Shown: positions 6,576 to 14,803 of the stretch, in pieces | Layout: every line of letters starts with the position of its first letter | Position numbering within the stretch: position 1 is the stretch's first letter | Assembly (NCBI GenBank): GCA_036386415.1 | Contig: DASVVT010000078.1 | Location: 1-23,440 of the forward strand | Length of the DNA stretch: 23,440 nt | Reading direction: 5' to 3' | Origin: DASVVT01 sp036386415 | Lineage (GTDB): Bacteria > Acidobacteriota > Blastocatellia > Pyrinomonadales > Pyrinomonadaceae | Notes under the pieces: model-generated | Told to the model about the DNA's origin: nothing | Database searches by the model: none | The model's input: the letters and a program-made list of their open reading frames with translations, nothing else | Position numbers and translations under genes: made by a program

Positions 6576-8201
6576 ATGGCTGCGAAAATGGTTATACACG
6601 GCGAGCAATCGCGCCAATCAATTCTCGAAGGCGTCAACACGCTCGCCAACGCTGTGAAAGTTACGCTCGGCCCCAAGGGGCGCAACGTCGTGATCGACAA
6701 AAAATTCGGCGCGCCGACGGTCACCAAAGACGGCGTGACCGTAGCCCGTGAGATTGAGCTTGAAGATAAGCTCCAGAACGTCGGCGCGCAGATGGTGCGC
6801 GAGGTAGCCAGCAAGACCTCTGATGTCGCAGGCGACGGCACGACGACCGCCACCGTTCTGGCGCAGGCCATCTTTCGCGAAGGCTTGAAGACGGTCGCGG
6901 CGGGCGCAAACCCGATGGCCTTGCAGCGCGGCATACAGAAGGCAACCGAGCGCGTCGTTGAAGAGATCAAGAGCCTTTCCAAGCCTGTCAAAGGCGAATC
7001 AATCGCGCAGGTTGGTACTGTGTCAGCTAACGGCGACCACACCATCGGCGAACTCATCGCCGAAGCCATGAACAAGGTGGGCAAGGACGGCGTGATCACC
7101 GTCGAAGAATCTAAGACGATGCTGACGGAGTTGGATGTGGTCGAGGGTATGCAGTTTGATCGCGGCTATCTGTCGCCCTACTTCGTCACCAACCCGGAGC
7201 GCATGGAGGCGGCGCTCGAAGAGCCGCTGATTCTCATTCACGAGAAGAAGATCAGCTCGATGCGCGATCTGCTGCCGCTGCTGGAGACAATATCGCGCGA
7301 GGGCAAGCCGCTCCTTATTATCGCCGAAGACGTGGAAGGCGAAGCCCTCGCGACTCTGGTTGTCAACAAATTGCGCGGTACGCTCCATGTCTGCGCGGTC
7401 AAGGCTCCCGGCTTCGGTGATCGTCGCAAGGCGATGCTCGAAGATATAGCCATCCTGACGGGCGGCCACGTCATCTCTGAGGACCTCGGCATCAAGCTCG
7501 AAAACGTGAAGTTGGAGGACTTGGGTCGCGCCAAGCGTGTGACGATTGACAAGGACAACACGACCATCGTCGAAGGCGCTGGCAAGCAATCGGACATCGA
7601 AGGCCGCGTGCGCCAGATCAGAGCGCAGATCGAAGAGACGACCAGTGATTACGACCGCGAGAAGCTGCAAGAGCGACTGGCGAAGATCGTCGGCGGCGTG
7701 GCCGTGATTAAAGTTGGCGCAGCCACAGAGACCGAGCTAAAGGAGAAGAAGGCGCGCGTCGAAGACGCCATGCACGCTACCCGCGCGGCAGTCGAAGAGG
7801 GCATCGTCCCCGGCGGCGGCGTCGCGTTCCTACGCGCGCAGAAAGCTCTCGACCAATTCAAGCTCGAAGACGAGGACGAACAGATTGGCGTACAAATCGT
7901 TCGCCGCGCACTGGAAGAACCGCTCCGACAGATCGCGCAGAACGCCGGTCACGAAGGCTCTATCGTCGTCGAGAAGGTGCGCTTGGAGAAGAACCCTCAC
8001 TTCGGCTTCAACGCGGCGACCGAAGAGTACGGCGATCTTGTCAGAGACGGCGTGATTGATCCGACGAAAGTCGCGCGCACGGCTATTCAGAATGCGACCT
8101 CGATTGCCAGCCTCCTGCTGACGACCGAGGCCATAGTCGCAGAGCTGCCGGAGAAGAAAGAGAAGGCGGCGGCCATGCCAGACACGGGGCTAGACTACTG
8201 A
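6576..8201 (+). CDS. groEL: GroEL chaperonin (Hsp60)
   Basis: This 541-residue subunit of the tetradecameric ATP-driven folding chamber works with the GroES next to it. The family markers are intact: TLGPKGRNVV (30-39), the ATP-binding DGTTT (87-91), and VPGGGVAFLRA in the equatorial domain. The length is normal, but the flexible C-terminal Gly-Gly-Met tail of most GroEL proteins is absent. It ends instead in EKAAAMPDTGLDY, which may alter chamber volume or client range. TAAGGAGG (6557-6564) lies 11 bases before the ATG. As it sits on a tRNA-bounded island, it is probably an additional copy to a housekeeping groEL elsewhere, which is inference. Confidence 0.97.
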   Translation: MAAKMVIHGEQSRQSILEGVNTLANAVKVTLGPKGRNVVIDKKFGAPTVTKDGVTVAREIELEDKLQNVGAQMVREVASKTSDVAGDGTTTATVLAQAIFREGLKTVAAGANPMALQRGIQKATERVVEEIKSLSKPVKGESIAQVGTVSANGDHTIGELIAEAMNKVGKDGVITVEESKTMLTELDVVEGMQFDRGYLSPYFVTNPERMEAALEEPLILIHEKKISSMRDLLPLLETISREGKPLLIIAEDVEGEALATLVVNKLRGTLHVCAVKAPGFGDRRKAMLEDIAILTGGHVISEDLGIKLENVKLEDLGRAKRVTIDKDNTTIVEGAGKQSDIEGRVRQIRAQIEETTSDYDREKLQERLAKIVGGVAVIKVGAATETELKEKKARVEDAMHATRAAVEEGIVPGGGVAFLRAQKALDQFKLEDEDEQIGVQIVRRALEEPLRQIAQNAGHEGSIVVEKVRLEKNPHFGFNAATEEYGDLVRDGVIDPTKVARTAIQNATSIASLLLTTEAIVAELPEKKEKAAAMPDTGLDY

Positions 8202-8209
8202 GGGCATAA

Positions 8210-8250
8210 CTCGGACGGACGGTCGGTGAGAACGACCGTCCATAGCCGAG
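8210..8250 (+). terminator. Hairpin after groEL, possible terminator
   Basis: GGACGGTCG (8217-8225) pairs with 8233-8241 around a 7-base loop, and CTCGG (8210-8214) can pair with CCGAG (8246-8250) outside it. It begins 9 bases after the groEL stop. No T tract follows, so it may instead protect the mRNA 3' end. Confidence 0.5.
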
Positions 8251-8293
8251 GACGGTGGGCCGGCCTGAACCCTGCAAAGAAATAGAGCCCGCA

Positions 8294-8315
8294 GGTAGAC
8301 AACTGGTAGACAAAT
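8294..8315 (+). repeat. GGTAGACAA direct-repeat pair, possible arm site at right end of island 1
   Basis: GGTAGACAA occurs at 8294-8302 and 8305-8313, 11 bp apart, one helical turn. A single copy of the same word lies at the other inner end of island 1 (555-563). Spacing and position match arm-type integrase sites; the function is inferred. Confidence 0.5.
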
Positions 8316-8436
8316 CATTCGTGATTGTTCATCATACTCAACTCAGTGGAACTAGGATCAGCAAGAAGCCCAAATAAATGCAGTGTAGTTAACACAACTC
8401 AACATAGTAATCTCAGTTGAACAGACCTGCATCGTT

Positions 8437-8483
8437 CTTTTAACCAGTGGGTCGCAGGTTCGAGTCCTGCTCGGCTCATCAAT
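8437..8483 (+). repeat. tRNA-Lys(UUU) 3'-half repeat, attachment site copy 2
   Basis: This copy is identical over 47 bp to copy 3 at 23300. The T arm reads GCAGG-TTCGAGT-CCTGC and the acceptor 3' strand is TCGGCTC plus A, both intact. The upstream sequence diverges immediately before the anticodon loop, so no complete tRNA is formed. It separates the chaperone island from the redox/cassette island. Confidence 0.85.
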
Positions 8484-8499
8484 TTAATCAATAAGATAG

Positions 8500-8522
8500 G
8501 GCTACTGAAAAAGTAGCCTTTT
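8500..8522 (+). terminator. Intrinsic terminator behind tRNA repeat copy 2
   Basis: GGCTACT (8500-8506) and AGTAGCC (8512-8518) form a 7-bp stem with a 5-base A-rich loop, followed by TTTTCTTATTTT. It is the equivalent of the hairpins after the other two tRNA repeats. Confidence 0.75.
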
Positions 8523-8692
8523 CTTATTTTCTCCCTTTCCTTCCCCCTTTTGAATTATTTATACTCCTTTGATTAAGTCTATTAACGAACCGGAAATTAT
8601 ATTACGCGCATATCACGGCGCGCATGCGCCGGTCTCTCATGAGCGGCGCTTCGGCATCTCTGTCTTTTGATGACTGCTTATTTCGATGCGAG

Positions 8693-10354
8693 CTACGCCG
8701 TCTTCAACTCTCCGCGTCTGGCTGACTCAGTAATGCGGTCGGCGGTGCGAGCGGCGATAGCCTCAATGGTCAATGATGGGTTGACTGCCGTGGAGGTAGG
8801 AAAGACTGAGCCGTCGCAGATATAGAGGTTCGACACATCATGCGTGCGGCAGTCCGCATTCACGACCGAGTTTTTCTGGTCGTTGCCCATCCGGCATGTG
8901 CCGAGCAGATGCGCCGTGCGATCCGCTGACCAAGTGTCTTCGCCTCCAGCCGCTCCGAGAATCTCTTTCATCTTCACGATGGCGTGTTCGATGATTCGTT
9001 TATCGTTCTCATGATATCCGAAGATCACATGCGGGACGGGCAAGCCGTACTGATCCCGCTCTATCTCGTGCAGCTTCACTGCGTTCTTAGTCTGCGGCAG
9101 GATTTCGCCGACGATACCGACGCCGGAGTAATAGTTGTAATCAAGCATCGCACGGCGGAGCTTAGCGCCCCTGAACCCGCGAGCCGTGCTGATCCGTGAA
9201 GCGAAGTCAACGGCGTGCGGCCCGACAACCTCGATGGTATAGCCGCAAATGAAATCAACGTCCGGCATCGTGCGGTTGAAGTGCTCGGTTAGCGCCCCGC
9301 CCGGCGGCGGCGCTTTGTACTGGTTAATACGGTCGGAGAACTTGGCGAAGACCTGATGTCCCGAATGCACCATAAAACACTTGCCAACCAGTCCTGATGA
9401 GTTGGCAAGGCCGTCTGGAAAGAGTGAGCTTGCTGAATTGAGGAGCAGGCGCGGCGTTTCAACCGCATAGCCCGCGACTACCACGTTCTTCGCACGCTGC
9501 CTGTATAACTCACGGCTCCCTTTGCGGAAGTGAAGCACACCAGTCACGAGGCCGCGTGCGTCGTGCTCGATTTGAGCGGCCATGGAATTGGCACGCACTT
9601 CGGCCCCGGCGCGTATGGCGCGTGGGATGTAGGTGACGAGGACCGAACTCTTGGCGTTCGTCGTACAGCCGTAGTTGCAGAAACCTCGATAGACGCACGG
9701 CGGGCGGTTTTTATGGGGCGCGCTCAAAGTGGCAATCGGCGCTGGCGCGACGGGTATGTTCAGTTTCGTGCAGCCTCGGACGAGCACTTGCGCCGAAGCG
9801 TTTAACTCGTGCTCACGCTGCGGGTAACGCTTACGGCGCTTCCCCCACGGGTAAAAGGTCGGCCCGGCAATTTGCAGCGCCTCCTCGACCTCTTCGTAAT
9901 ACGGCTCTAAATCCTCAAACGTGAGCGGCCAATCTCGCATGTCCGTCCCCGCAATCTCGCCTTCGTGCGTGCGACGCTGGAAGTCTTCGGGGTGGGCGCG
10001 CATCGCCACCATCGAGTAGTGAACGGTGCTGCCGCCGACGCCGCGACCGGAATTGTTGGAACCAAGCTCCACAGGGTCGTCGCCGCCAGTGATCCGCTCG
10101 TCCGTCCAGAAGAGCTTGCGCGATTCCAACTCGTCTGAAACGAAATCTCTAACCGGGTTCCAGTGTGGGCCTGCGTCGAGCATGACGACTGAGAAGCCCG
10201 CTTCGGCCAGCTTCGCGCCGAGCACGCTGCCGCCTGCGCCTGCGCCGATGATGCAGAAATCGACCTCCTCGCTTGAGAGGTCGTGCATCGGCACGCACTC
10301 CCCATAAATGCCCGGCGCGGTGAGCGTCCGCTCTTCTTTTACCCTGCCTCCCAT
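8693..10354 (-). CDS. FAD-dependent GMC oxidoreductase (sugar/alcohol dehydrogenase large subunit)
   Basis: This 553-residue flavoprotein oxidises a sugar or alcohol. It has the ADP-binding GAGAGG motif (37-42), the GRGVGGSTVHY FAD segment (103-113), and the catalytic pair His482 (HLLGTCRMG) and Asn525 (VNPSLTIEA). Three cysteines at 220, 226 and 230 resemble the iron-sulfur-binding patch of gluconate and glucose dehydrogenase large subunits. The gluconate 2-dehydrogenase subunit 3 gene lies in the same run (14800-15462), so the two probably form one complex passing electrons to the respiratory chain; no cytochrome c subunit is seen here. ATG 10354 follows AAGGAAGG and overlaps the methyltransferase stop (TGATG). 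The frame is open a further 54 codons upstream, but that stretch is the methyltransferase in another frame. Confidence 0.92.
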   Translation of the reverse strand: MGGRVKEERTLTAPGIYGECVPMHDLSSEEVDFCIIGAGAGGSVLGAKLAEAGFSVVMLDAGPHWNPVRDFVSDELESRKLFWTDERITGGDDPVELGSNNSGRGVGGSTVHYSMVAMRAHPEDFQRRTHEGEIAGTDMRDWPLTFEDLEPYYEEVEEALQIAGPTFYPWGKRRKRYPQREHELNASAQVLVRGCTKLNIPVAPAPIATLSAPHKNRPPCVYRGFCNYGCTTNAKSSVLVTYIPRAIRAGAEVRANSMAAQIEHDARGLVTGVLHFRKGSRELYRQRAKNVVVAGYAVETPRLLLNSASSLFPDGLANSSGLVGKCFMVHSGHQVFAKFSDRINQYKAPPPGGALTEHFNRTMPDVDFICGYTIEVVGPHAVDFASRISTARGFRGAKLRRAMLDYNYYSGVGIVGEILPQTKNAVKLHEIERDQYGLPVPHVIFGYHENDKRIIEHAIVKMKEILGAAGGEDTWSADRTAHLLGTCRMGNDQKNSVVNADCRTHDVSNLYICDGSVFPTSTAVNPSLTIEAIAARTADRITESARRGELKTA

Positions 10355-11211
10355 CAAGCCTTCCTTGCCGTAAACATGCCGTAGGCCATCGCGCCTTCGG
10401 CGTAAGCCTGCCGCATAACGGGGAACGCCTCGACGAAACGGCGCGTGCGTTCGTCGCTCACACGCAGCACTGTCTTGACCTCCGGGCGGCTGACGAGCGC
10501 GGCGCAATGCGTCCACGTCTCCTTTACCCGTTGTGTGATGTCTTCGGCTTCGATTCTTGTGAAGCCACTCTCAGACATCCAACTCGTATAATCTGGCATG
10601 CTCGCGAGTTGTGGGCAGAGCATTCCCCGGCAGACTGCCGCGACGAGTTGAGCGTGTTCAGGCCGGGCGTGCGGATCAGCCGTGAGCCACGCGCAGAGCG
10701 CAAGCACGCCGCCGGGCCGGAGCACACGCGAGCAGGTCTCTATAAAGCGAGACTTATCCGCGAGGTGTTCGCTACATTCGACGACCCACACGACATCAAA
10801 AGTCTCCGCATGAAACTGAAGATGGTTTGCGTCTCCGACCTCGAAGCGCACGCGTGAGTCCAATCCTGCCGCTCTCGATTTCTCCGCCGCCATACGCGCC
10901 TGCACGGGGCTGATCGTCAGCCCCAAGACGGAACATTGTAGGTTTCGCGCCAGCCAAATCGCCGGGCCGCCGATCCCACAACCGACATCGAGCACGTGGC
11001 TCCCGCGCAGGATGTGCGCACGCGCGGTGAGCCGCTCGACGAGTTTCACCTGCGCGCGGGCAGGCGATTCGTTGTTCTCCCAATAGCCGTGGTGAATGTG
11101 GTCGCCCCACAGCGCGCGATAAAAGACGGAGAGGCGGTCGTAATGATCGCGAACCGCCTCCACGCTGGAGTGGTCATCAGTCATGCCCTCTTGAAAACCT
11201 TCGCCTCTCAT
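10354..11211 (-). CDS. SAM-dependent methyltransferase, tocopherol/sterol-type
   Basis: This 285-residue class I methyltransferase has the SAM-binding motif VLDVGCGIGGPAIWLA (about 93-108), an acidic ribose contact and the VLRPGG post-motif. The N-terminal YDRLSVFYRALWGDHIHHGYW is characteristic of the gamma-tocopherol/sterol C-methyltransferase group, which suggests a lipophilic or quinone-like acceptor; the substrate cannot be told from sequence. The stop overlaps the GMC start by one base, so the two are coupled. The start is uncertain between 11211 (weak ribosome site) and 11184 (MTDDHSS). A palindromic repeat separates it from the upstream SDR gene. Confidence 0.88.
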   Translation of the reverse strand: MRGEGFQEGMTDDHSSVEAVRDHYDRLSVFYRALWGDHIHHGYWENNESPARAQVKLVERLTARAHILRGSHVLDVGCGIGGPAIWLARNLQCSVLGLTISPVQARMAAEKSRAAGLDSRVRFEVGDANHLQFHAETFDVVWVVECSEHLADKSRFIETCSRVLRPGGVLALCAWLTADPHARPEHAQLVAAVCRGMLCPQLASMPDYTSWMSESGFTRIEAEDITQRVKETWTHCAALVSRPEVKTVLRVSDERTRRFVEAFPVMRQAYAEGAMAYGMFTARKA

Positions 11212-11296
11212 CGCAATTCACCGTCCGACGAACTTTCCGCGCGTCTCAATAACGAGCTGATGTTACGCAAAGAGCCGTATTTCAGTCACGGAGTGA

Positions 11297-11344
11297 CGGC
11301 ATACCAGTAGCCCACGTCTTACGCCGTGGGCTACTGGTATGCCG
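11297..11344. repeat. Perfect 20-bp palindromic repeat (REP-like)
   Basis: Arms at 11297-11316 and 11325-11344 are perfect inverted repeats of 20 bp around the 8-base loop TCTTACGC. The core GCCCACG...CGTGGGC looks like a dispersed REP-type palindrome of the sort mobilised by IS200-like (RAYT) transposases. It lies in the only sizeable gap (228 bases) of the leftward run. There is no T tract. It may split the run into two transcription units. Confidence 0.75.
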
Positions 11345-11439
11345 CGCCTCCGGCGCTCTCAATCCTCGCTCCGCGTAACATCAGTAACGAGTTTATCGCA
11401 TCCTCTAATTGGGACTTCACAGTGATTCCTCATGAGAAT

Positions 11440-12450
11440 CTATGTGTCAGTGCTGCGGTTAAAGAATAGTCCAACTGCCAGACCGGCAAGGCCAGCCCCG
11501 GCCATCATGAGCCAGTTGCGGTTGATGTTCGCCCACAGTTGCGGGCTTGACGCGCTCGCGCGGCTGTCAAAAAGCCCGTGCGCGCCGTGGTCGCCCGGCA
11601 CAGGCTCCCAAAGGTTATCGCGGCGACCCGGCCCGACAGGCTCGTCTGTTTGTTGCGCTTCGTAACCATTTCGAGCCAGATACCAATCGGCAAACGCGGG
11701 CGCGATCTTGTCGCCCACAATCGCTTCGACAGTCGGGTAGCCGACGTACATCTCGCGCCGGTCGTTCCGCGCGGCAAACAGCACTGCCTCTGCGCCGACT
11801 TCCGGCTGGTAGATGGGCGGCACGGGCTGCGGCTTGCGCGGCAGGCGAGATTTCACCCAGGAGAACTGCGGCGTGTTCATCGCGGGCAACTGCACCATCG
11901 TCACACGCACATTCGAGTGGTCGTGAATCAACTCGCTACGCAACGAATCGACAAAACCTTGGATAGCGTGCTTCGCAGCGCAGTAAGCGGACTGCAAGGG
12001 AATGCCGCGATAGGCGAGCGCCGAGCCGACTTGCACGATCACGCCACGGTCGCGCGGCAGCATCCTTTTGAGCGCGGCGAGCGTGCCGTACACGTAGCCC
12101 AGGTAGGTCACTTCAGTCACGCGCTTATACTCTTCCGGCTTCATCTCCTTGACGGGCGAGAAGACCGACACCATCGCGTTATTAATCCAGATGTCAATCG
12201 GGCCAAGCTCACGCTCGACCATTTCAGCCGCCCGCTCAACAGCATCCGCATCGGCTACGTCGGTCGGCACGACGAGCGCGCGGCCTCCCAGCTCTTCAAC
12301 GTCACGTCGCACACCTTCTAGACCGTCACGCCCGCGCGCCAGCAGTCCGACGTACGCCCCTTCACGCGCGAATGCCCGTGCCGCGGCGCGCCCAACACCT
12401 GCCGAGGCACCCGTGATGACTATGACTTCAGGCTTACTCAGTTGTTTCAC
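11440..12450 (-). CDS. Short-chain dehydrogenase/reductase with C-terminal membrane tail
   Basis: This 336-residue NAD(P)-dependent oxidoreductase has the Rossmann motif TGASAGVG (13-20), NNAMVS (about 90-95), the catalytic Ser (VGSALAY) and the YCAAK active-site Tyr/Lys. The classical SDR ends near residue 250. An extension containing RRDNLWEPVPGDHGAHG follows, and a hydrophobic segment NWLMMAGAGLAGLAVGLFF near the end makes it a tail-anchored membrane protein. The start is GTG at 12450 after GGGAGGAG. The substrate is unknown. It sits 34 bases after the glycosidase gene in the same direction, so they are probably co-transcribed. Confidence 0.92.
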   Translation of the reverse strand: MKQLSKPEVIVITGASAGVGRAAARAFAREGAYVGLLARGRDGLEGVRRDVEELGGRALVVPTDVADADAVERAAEMVERELGPIDIWINNAMVSVFSPVKEMKPEEYKRVTEVTYLGYVYGTLAALKRMLPRDRGVIVQVGSALAYRGIPLQSAYCAAKHAIQGFVDSLRSELIHDHSNVRVTMVQLPAMNTPQFSWVKSRLPRKPQPVPPIYQPEVGAEAVLFAARNDRREMYVGYPTVEAIVGDKIAPAFADWYLARNGYEAQQTDEPVGPGRRDNLWEPVPGDHGAHGLFDSRASASSPQLWANINRNWLMMAGAGLAGLAVGLFFNRSTDT

Positions 12451-12484
12451 GTCTCCTCCCTACTTTCGATAATGGTTCTTTATA

Positions 12485-14803
12485 TCATTTCCCCGGCAGT
12501 AGACTCGTCAGCGCATCTTTCAAACGCTCGGCGAATCCGGCAGTCAGCGACCACGGGCTAGGCTGACGGAGCACGTGCAATGAGCCGCGCTTGTCAAGCA
12601 CTTCATAATCACCTCTGCCATTTTCTTTGCGGTAAAAGCGGATCGTCACAGAAGCCTCGCCGACGCGCAGATTCTCCAGCGTGATTTCAGGCAGCCATTC
12701 AGGCATGTACGGGTCAACGAGCAGCATGTTTAAGGGGGCGTAAGGGTAGAGGCCGAGCATCGCTTGCAGCAAGCAAAATACGGCTGAGGCAGACCAAGCC
12801 TGCGGCGAGTTGGCCTGCGGGTAGAAGGCCGGGAAAGGATGATCCTCATCGCGCTGGTGGCCGCTGAAGAGTTCCGGCAGACGATAAAAATTGAAAAAGG
12901 CTGCTGCTTCGAACTGCGCCTGCGCGATTAGCTCGACCACACGATGGTAGCCGTACCGCTTGAATGCGACGGCGAAAGTACCGTGTTCGACAGGCCACAC
13001 GGAGCCGCGATGATAGCTGTACGGATTGTACGCCGGGTGCTTCGATGAGAGCGTGCGCACGCCCCAACCTGTGAAGAGATCGTCCGCGATGAAGCGCAGC
13101 GCCGTGCGGGGCACAAGCTGTTCGTCAACGATGGCTGTGGCGAGGCAATGGCCGGGGTTCGAGGTGATGGATTTGATCTGGCGCTTCTGCGGGTCAAGCC
13201 CCAGCGCGAAGAAGCCCTCGTCCTCCATCCAGAAGGCTTCATTAAAACGCTTCTTCAACTCTTCCGCTTCGTGGAAGAGCCGCTTAGCCTCTTCCTTACG
13301 GTCGGACCACCAGAGGACTTCCGACATGTGCAGCTTCGCCAGATAAGCGAAGCCCTGCTCCTCGCATGTCGCAATCGGAGGCTCGGCCTGCGTGCCGTCC
13401 TCGTAAACAATGGCGTCCGCCGAATCCTTCCACGCCTGGTTTCTCACGCCCTGTTCAGAATGTGTCAGGTACTCATAGAATCCGTCGCCGTCCAAATCAC
13501 CATACTCGTCGAGCCACTTCAGACACCTCATCGCCGGTTCGATGAGCGGACGGATCAACTCCTTGTCGCCCGTCCAGTGCCACAGCTCCGATACCGCCAC
13601 AGGGAAAAAACCAGAAGTCGTAATTGAGCCGTAGTAGCGCAGGCGCGGGCTGACGTTCAAAACTTTGATCGGCCCGTCGTGCGCTTCATGGAGCATCTTA
13701 CCGGGCTGTTCGTCGCGCCAGTCGTTGACTTCACTTCCCTGCCAGCGGGCGAGTTCGGGCAGCGCCCCCTTCATCATATCGGGACTCACGAGCGCGGCCT
13801 GCCACGCGGCGGTCAGCGAATCACGACCGAAGAGCGCGACAAAGATCGGAAGTCCTGCGGCCATCGTCCACGCGCGCTCGCCTTGATCCAAGTCGTAGAG
13901 GCGGAGCGCCACAAGATCGCGCTTGGCCTGCTCCAGCGCGCCCACGACGACCGTGCTGAGCGTCTCGCTTTGCGGCGCAGTGAATTTTGTCGCCTCATTG
14001 AGAAAGATTTTTCGTCGCCTGTCGTACACGCTCTTTGTGCCGACGAATGAGCGGCAGCCGTAGAGTGGCTGGAGGGACTTGCCATCAATATAAGGGATCA
14101 GGTTGAGGCAGGCGTGCCAAGCGCCCTGCGGGCTAAGCTCGATGTCGAATGAGATCTGTTTGTCGCCGTAGGACGGCACGGACGCGGAGTTCTCGACGCG
14201 CAACGCTATTCCACGGTGTAGGCGCTTCGTTCCCGTCCCTTCTTGATTGTGATACGTGCTCTCGACCCTGTAATCGAAACGCAGTTCCCACACGCCACCC
14301 GTCTCACGCCACTCATGCCCGATCTCGCCCTTCTGCTGTCGAAACCCTTTGGTCTCGTCAATATCAGCAAAGTCGGCATCAACCTCAAGCGTGAGCGTAA
14401 AAGCGGTCTTCTGCTGCGTGAAGTTAGTGATGTCAACGTCCTCATGTAGACCGTCGCCGACGTAGCGGGAGAGACGCAGTTCGAGCGTCTGCTGCGAGAT
14501 GACCTCCATCTGGCCGCTCCCCGGATCACGCTGTTGCTTGACGCCCGGCGGTAGCGCGATGTAGTAGCCGAGCCACGTGTGCTGCTCGACGTTCGAGAGC
14601 GCGATTGCGTGCCACGCCTGATCGTTAATCAGATACCTGTAGAGGGAGAGCAGTCGCGTCTGGTGAACTAGAAGCCCGTGATCCGCGCCATCGCGGATAA
14701 AGCCATCACGGTCGGTGGCGAGCACGGTGCGGCTTTGACTGACGTAGAGCGTGTCGCCGCGCGGGCGCAATCGCACCAGATAATCTTGCGGCCTAATAAT
14801 CAT
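12485..14803 (-). CDS. Amylo-alpha-1,6-glucosidase-like glycoside hydrolase
   Basis: This 772-residue protein is related to the debranching enzyme family: an N-terminal all-beta domain (about 1-290, starting YLVRLRPRGDTLYVSQ) followed by an (alpha/alpha)6 barrel. The barrel has family landmarks FGRDSLTAAW, GDLDGDGFYEY and NQAWKDSADAI, the last carrying the probable catalytic Asp. It likely trims alpha-1,6 branches or related alpha-glucans in the cytoplasm; no signal peptide is visible. The ATG at 14803 overlaps the subunit 3 stop (ATGA), indicating coupling. The frame extends 20 codons upstream inside that gene but without a start signal. Sugar release from reserve glucans would fit the sugar dehydrogenase in the same run. 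Confidence 0.9.
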   Translation of the reverse strand: MIIRPQDYLVRLRPRGDTLYVSQSRTVLATDRDGFIRDGADHGLLVHQTRLLSLYRYLINDQAWHAIALSNVEQHTWLGYYIALPPGVKQQRDPGSGQMEVISQQTLELRLSRYVGDGLHEDVDITNFTQQKTAFTLTLEVDADFADIDETKGFRQQKGEIGHEWRETGGVWELRFDYRVESTYHNQEGTGTKRLHRGIALRVENSASVPSYGDKQISFDIELSPQGAWHACLNLIPYIDGKSLQPLYGCRSFVGTKSVYDRRRKIFLNEATKFTAPQSETLSTVVVGALEQAKRDLVALRLYDLDQGERAWTMAAGLPIFVALFGRDSLTAAWQAALVSPDMMKGALPELARWQGSEVNDWRDEQPGKMLHEAHDGPIKVLNVSPRLRYYGSITTSGFFPVAVSELWHWTGDKELIRPLIEPAMRCLKWLDEYGDLDGDGFYEYLTHSEQGVRNQAWKDSADAIVYEDGTQAEPPIATCEEQGFAYLAKLHMSEVLWWSDRKEEAKRLFHEAEELKKRFNEAFWMEDEGFFALGLDPQKRQIKSITSNPGHCLATAIVDEQLVPRTALRFIADDLFTGWGVRTLSSKHPAYNPYSYHRGSVWPVEHGTFAVAFKRYGYHRVVELIAQAQFEAAAFFNFYRLPELFSGHQRDEDHPFPAFYPQANSPQAWSASAVFCLLQAMLGLYPYAPLNMLLVDPYMPEWLPEITLENLRVGEASVTIRFYRKENGRGDYEVLDKRGSLHVLRQPSPWSLTAGFAERLKDALTSLLPGK

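Larger units (their letters stand above)
8202..8692. other. Gene-free junction between islands 1 and 2
   Basis: These 491 bases hold the groEL hairpin, the GGTAGACAA repeat pair, tRNA repeat copy 2 and its terminator. The sequence becomes AT-rich from about 8300 to 8610. No credible gene is present. Confidence 0.7.

Noticed and set aside
8404..8479. Complete tRNA gene at repeat copy 2 (a TAATCTCAGTTG stretch upstream resembles a D arm)
   Set aside because: The distance to the anticodon loop is about six bases too long and no 5' acceptor or anticodon-stem strand pairs with the 3' half.
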